DNA from: CAYFSS01 sp964345975
GTDB lineage: Bacteria > Bacillota > Clostridia > Saccharofermentanales > Fastidiosipilaceae
Direction of reading: 5' to 3'
Assembly: GCA_964345975.1 (NCBI GenBank)
Contig: CAYFSS010000003.1
Location: 1-64,000 of the forward strand
Length of the DNA: 64,000 bases
The notes under the pieces were generated by a model. It searched no databases and was not told where the DNA came from. It saw nothing but the letters and a program-made list of their open reading frames with translations. Made by a program: the position numbers and the translations under genes. Of the stretch, positions 62,852 through 64,000 are shown in pieces (positions within the stretch are counted from its first letter, which is position 1; each line of letters opens with the position of its first letter).

Positions 62852-64000
62852 ACCGGTGGAATCACGGATCAGAGGATTGCGTTTGCCCGGAGGCCCGGCC
62901 AATAGACCGGATCGAGATCAAGTCAGAGAAATGTTTGCTCGAGGCGAAGGTCTCGACCCTCGCGAACTGACAATTTATAAGGACTCTGAATCTCTCTTGA
63001 ATGATATTCAAGAGAAACGTGTCTTTATGCCAACGGATGGCGGTACAGATTTAGAAGAATCCTTGAAAGAACTAGATGCTGCGCTTGAAGAAGCTGCTCG
63101 TTCGAGAAGAGCTGATGCTCGGCCGGAAATGAACGCTTATCCGGAACCTCAGGTCATGACCGAAGAACCCCAACAGAAAACAAAGACGCCTTTGTGGAAA
63201 AGGATCATTAAATCTGACCTTGCGCCTGTTTCAGAATCTGTAGAATATCCCGATGAAACGACAAGAGACGAAGAGGATGTGTTCCTCGACGAAACGGTTC
63301 AGACGCAACATGATGCTCTGACACACGCTCAATCTCCGGAGTCTAGATCTGATGTCTCGATCGACGGAGGTGATGAAACAGAGAATTCACTGAATCAGGA
63401 TGATTCAATGCCTCGGGATGCCATAAGAGTTCCGATTCGAGAAGGTGCCGGCCAGTTCGATGCTTCTCAATCATCGCTTCATGATAGCGCTCGTGTCGAT
63501 GCACGTGATAGCGGTCGTGACGATGTGCGCGCTGTTGGTCGTGTCGATATACGTGATAGCGGTCGTGTCGATGTCCGCGATATTAGTCCAATAGAGGCTC
63601 AAGATAAAGATCAGGCCAGAACACAAGACAGCGCTCGATTTACTACCCATGAGATCGCGCGGGTCTATACTGAGGATCAAAGCCAAAATCAAAAGCCAGC
63701 CATTCGACGGATTGAAGCTGAACGTAAAGAACCACCGGAACCTAGTGATCGGGCAGTGGAGGAAGGAACGGCGGTTTTCTTATCCCTTGCAGCATCGCAA
63801 AGCGACTCCATCAGTGGTACGGTAACTGCTCCTATGGCGGAGCCTGCGGTCACAATGGCTACTTCGCGTTTGCCCAAGATTACAAAGGAGCATTTAGATG
63901 GAACAAACTCGGACGGCAACGATCACAACAAAGTGACTAATACAGGCGAAGAGGTCCATGAACGAACGGAAGAGAATGGCAACAGAGCCTCTCGTTTGGA
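62841..64000 (+). CDS. Unrecognised acidic, low-complexity protein, N-terminal 386 codons (cut by window edge)
   Basis: An open frame runs from TTG at 62841 to the right edge; GGAAGGAG at 62826-62833 sits seven bases upstream and the start overlaps cinA by 11 bases, so it is probably a real coupled gene. I do not recognise it. It is rich in Asp, Glu, Arg, Ser and Gln, with little hydrophobic content, and so is probably disordered. One basic/aromatic stretch, TPLWKRIIKSD, lies near residue 115. Four 8-residue repeats of the type DSGRVDVR occupy residues 215-246. A folded domain may lie beyond the edge. Minus-strand open frames here are shorter and lack ribosome binding sites. Confidence 0.7.
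   Translation, partial: MKNRPVESRIRGLRLPGGPANRPDRDQVREMFARGEGLDPRELTIYKDSESLLNDIQEKRVFMPTDGGTDLEESLKELDAALEEAARSRRADARPEMNAYPEPQVMTEEPQQKTKTPLWKRIIKSDLAPVSESVEYPDETTRDEEDVFLDETVQTQHDALTHAQSPESRSDVSIDGGDETENSLNQDDSMPRDAIRVPIREGAGQFDASQSSLHDSARVDARDSGRDDVRAVGRVDIRDSGRVDVRDISPIEAQDKDQARTQDSARFTTHEIARVYTEDQSQNQKPAIRRIEAERKEPPEPSDRAVEEGTAVFLSLAASQSDSISGTVTAPMAEPAVTMATSRLPKITKEHLDGTNSDGNDHNKVTNTGEEVHERTEENGNRASRL
63483..63578 (+). repeat. Four 24-bp in-frame repeats encoding an Asp/Arg octapeptide
   Basis: Units at 63483-63506, 63507-63530, 63531-63554 and 63555-63578 encode DSARVDAR, DSGRDDVR, AVGRVDIR and DSGRVDVR. Length is exact and the reading frame is kept; sequence has diverged at several third positions, so the array is not a fresh duplication. 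Confidence 0.92.

Noticed and set aside
63471..63919. Two short minus-strand frames opposite the unknown gene at the right edge.
   Set aside because: One only translates the 24-bp repeat array backwards; the plus-strand frame is longer, continuous and has a ribosome binding site coupled to cinA.

Overview
The window is about 64 kb of a bacterial chromosome from a Gram-positive, low-to-mid G+C bacterium of the Bacillota, most likely a Clostridia-type lineage. The grounds are PolC alongside a DnaE-type polymerase III, MutS2, a PASTA-domain Ser/Thr kinase with its PP2C phosphatase, a FemAB-type aminoacyltransferase, strong AGGAGG-type ribosome binding sites, and the gene orders rpsB-tsf-pyrH-frr-uppS-cdsA-dxr-rseP-ispG-polC and priA-def-fmt-rsmB-rlmN-prpC-prkC-rsgA-rpe-thiN. 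I cannot name genus or species. No prophage, insertion sequence, CRISPR array, rRNA operon or defence island was seen; almost all of the window is compact core genome.

Layout. 1-14.2 kb: the start of a branched-chain aminotransferase gene (minus strand, runs off the left edge), then uvrB, a phosphohexomutase, dnaE, the run pfkA-pgsA-mutS2, and a FemX-like gene. 14.5-17.9 kb: a Cu(I) P1B-ATPase (copA) and ammonia-dependent asparagine synthetase (asnA). 17.9-31.6 kb: translation and envelope genes (rpsB, tsf, pyrH, frr, uppS, cdsA), the MEP isoprenoid genes dxr and ispG around the site-2 protease rseP, then polC. 31.6-42.9 kb: priA, def, fmt, rsmB, rlmN, a PP2C phosphatase, the PASTA kinase, rsgA, rpe and a thiamine pyrophosphokinase, mostly joined by 1-4 base stop/start overlaps. 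42.9-48.2 kb: a more accessory stretch with a PLP aminotransferase, a class II aldolase, cutC and a large transglutaminase-like protein of unknown role. 48.4-55.1 kb: a five-gene oligopeptide ABC transporter whose gene order and protein lengths resemble the streptococcal Ami system. 55.1-64 kb: a thioredoxin-fold lipoprotein, a nitroreductase, tRNA-Trp, rnhA, a Nudix hydrolase, an FtsK/SpoIIIE translocase, folD, cinA and the first 386 codons of an unrecognised acidic, repeat-containing protein cut by the right edge.

How the genes work together. Undecaprenyl phosphate supply (dxr, ispG, uppS), phospholipid synthesis (cdsA, pgsA), cell-wall sensing (PASTA kinase/phosphatase) and wall cross-bridge building (FemX-like) form an envelope theme. 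DnaE, PolC, PriA, UvrB, MutS2, RNase HI and FtsK cover replication, repair and chromosome segregation. Translation factors and modification enzymes (S2, EF-Ts, RRF, peptide deformylase, formyltransferase, RsmB, RlmN, RsgA) make up most of the rest.

I found no convincing new multi-gene system. The points worth a second look are smaller: an oligopeptide-binding protein with no lipobox, an AmiC-like permease with an extracytoplasmic CxxC pair close to a thioredoxin-fold lipoprotein, a cluster of TGCATG palindromes, intergenic 17-bp tandem repeats, a MutS2 whose Smr domain lacks the usual LDLRG-type motif, the large transglutaminase-like protein, and the 8-residue Asp/Arg repeat at the right edge.
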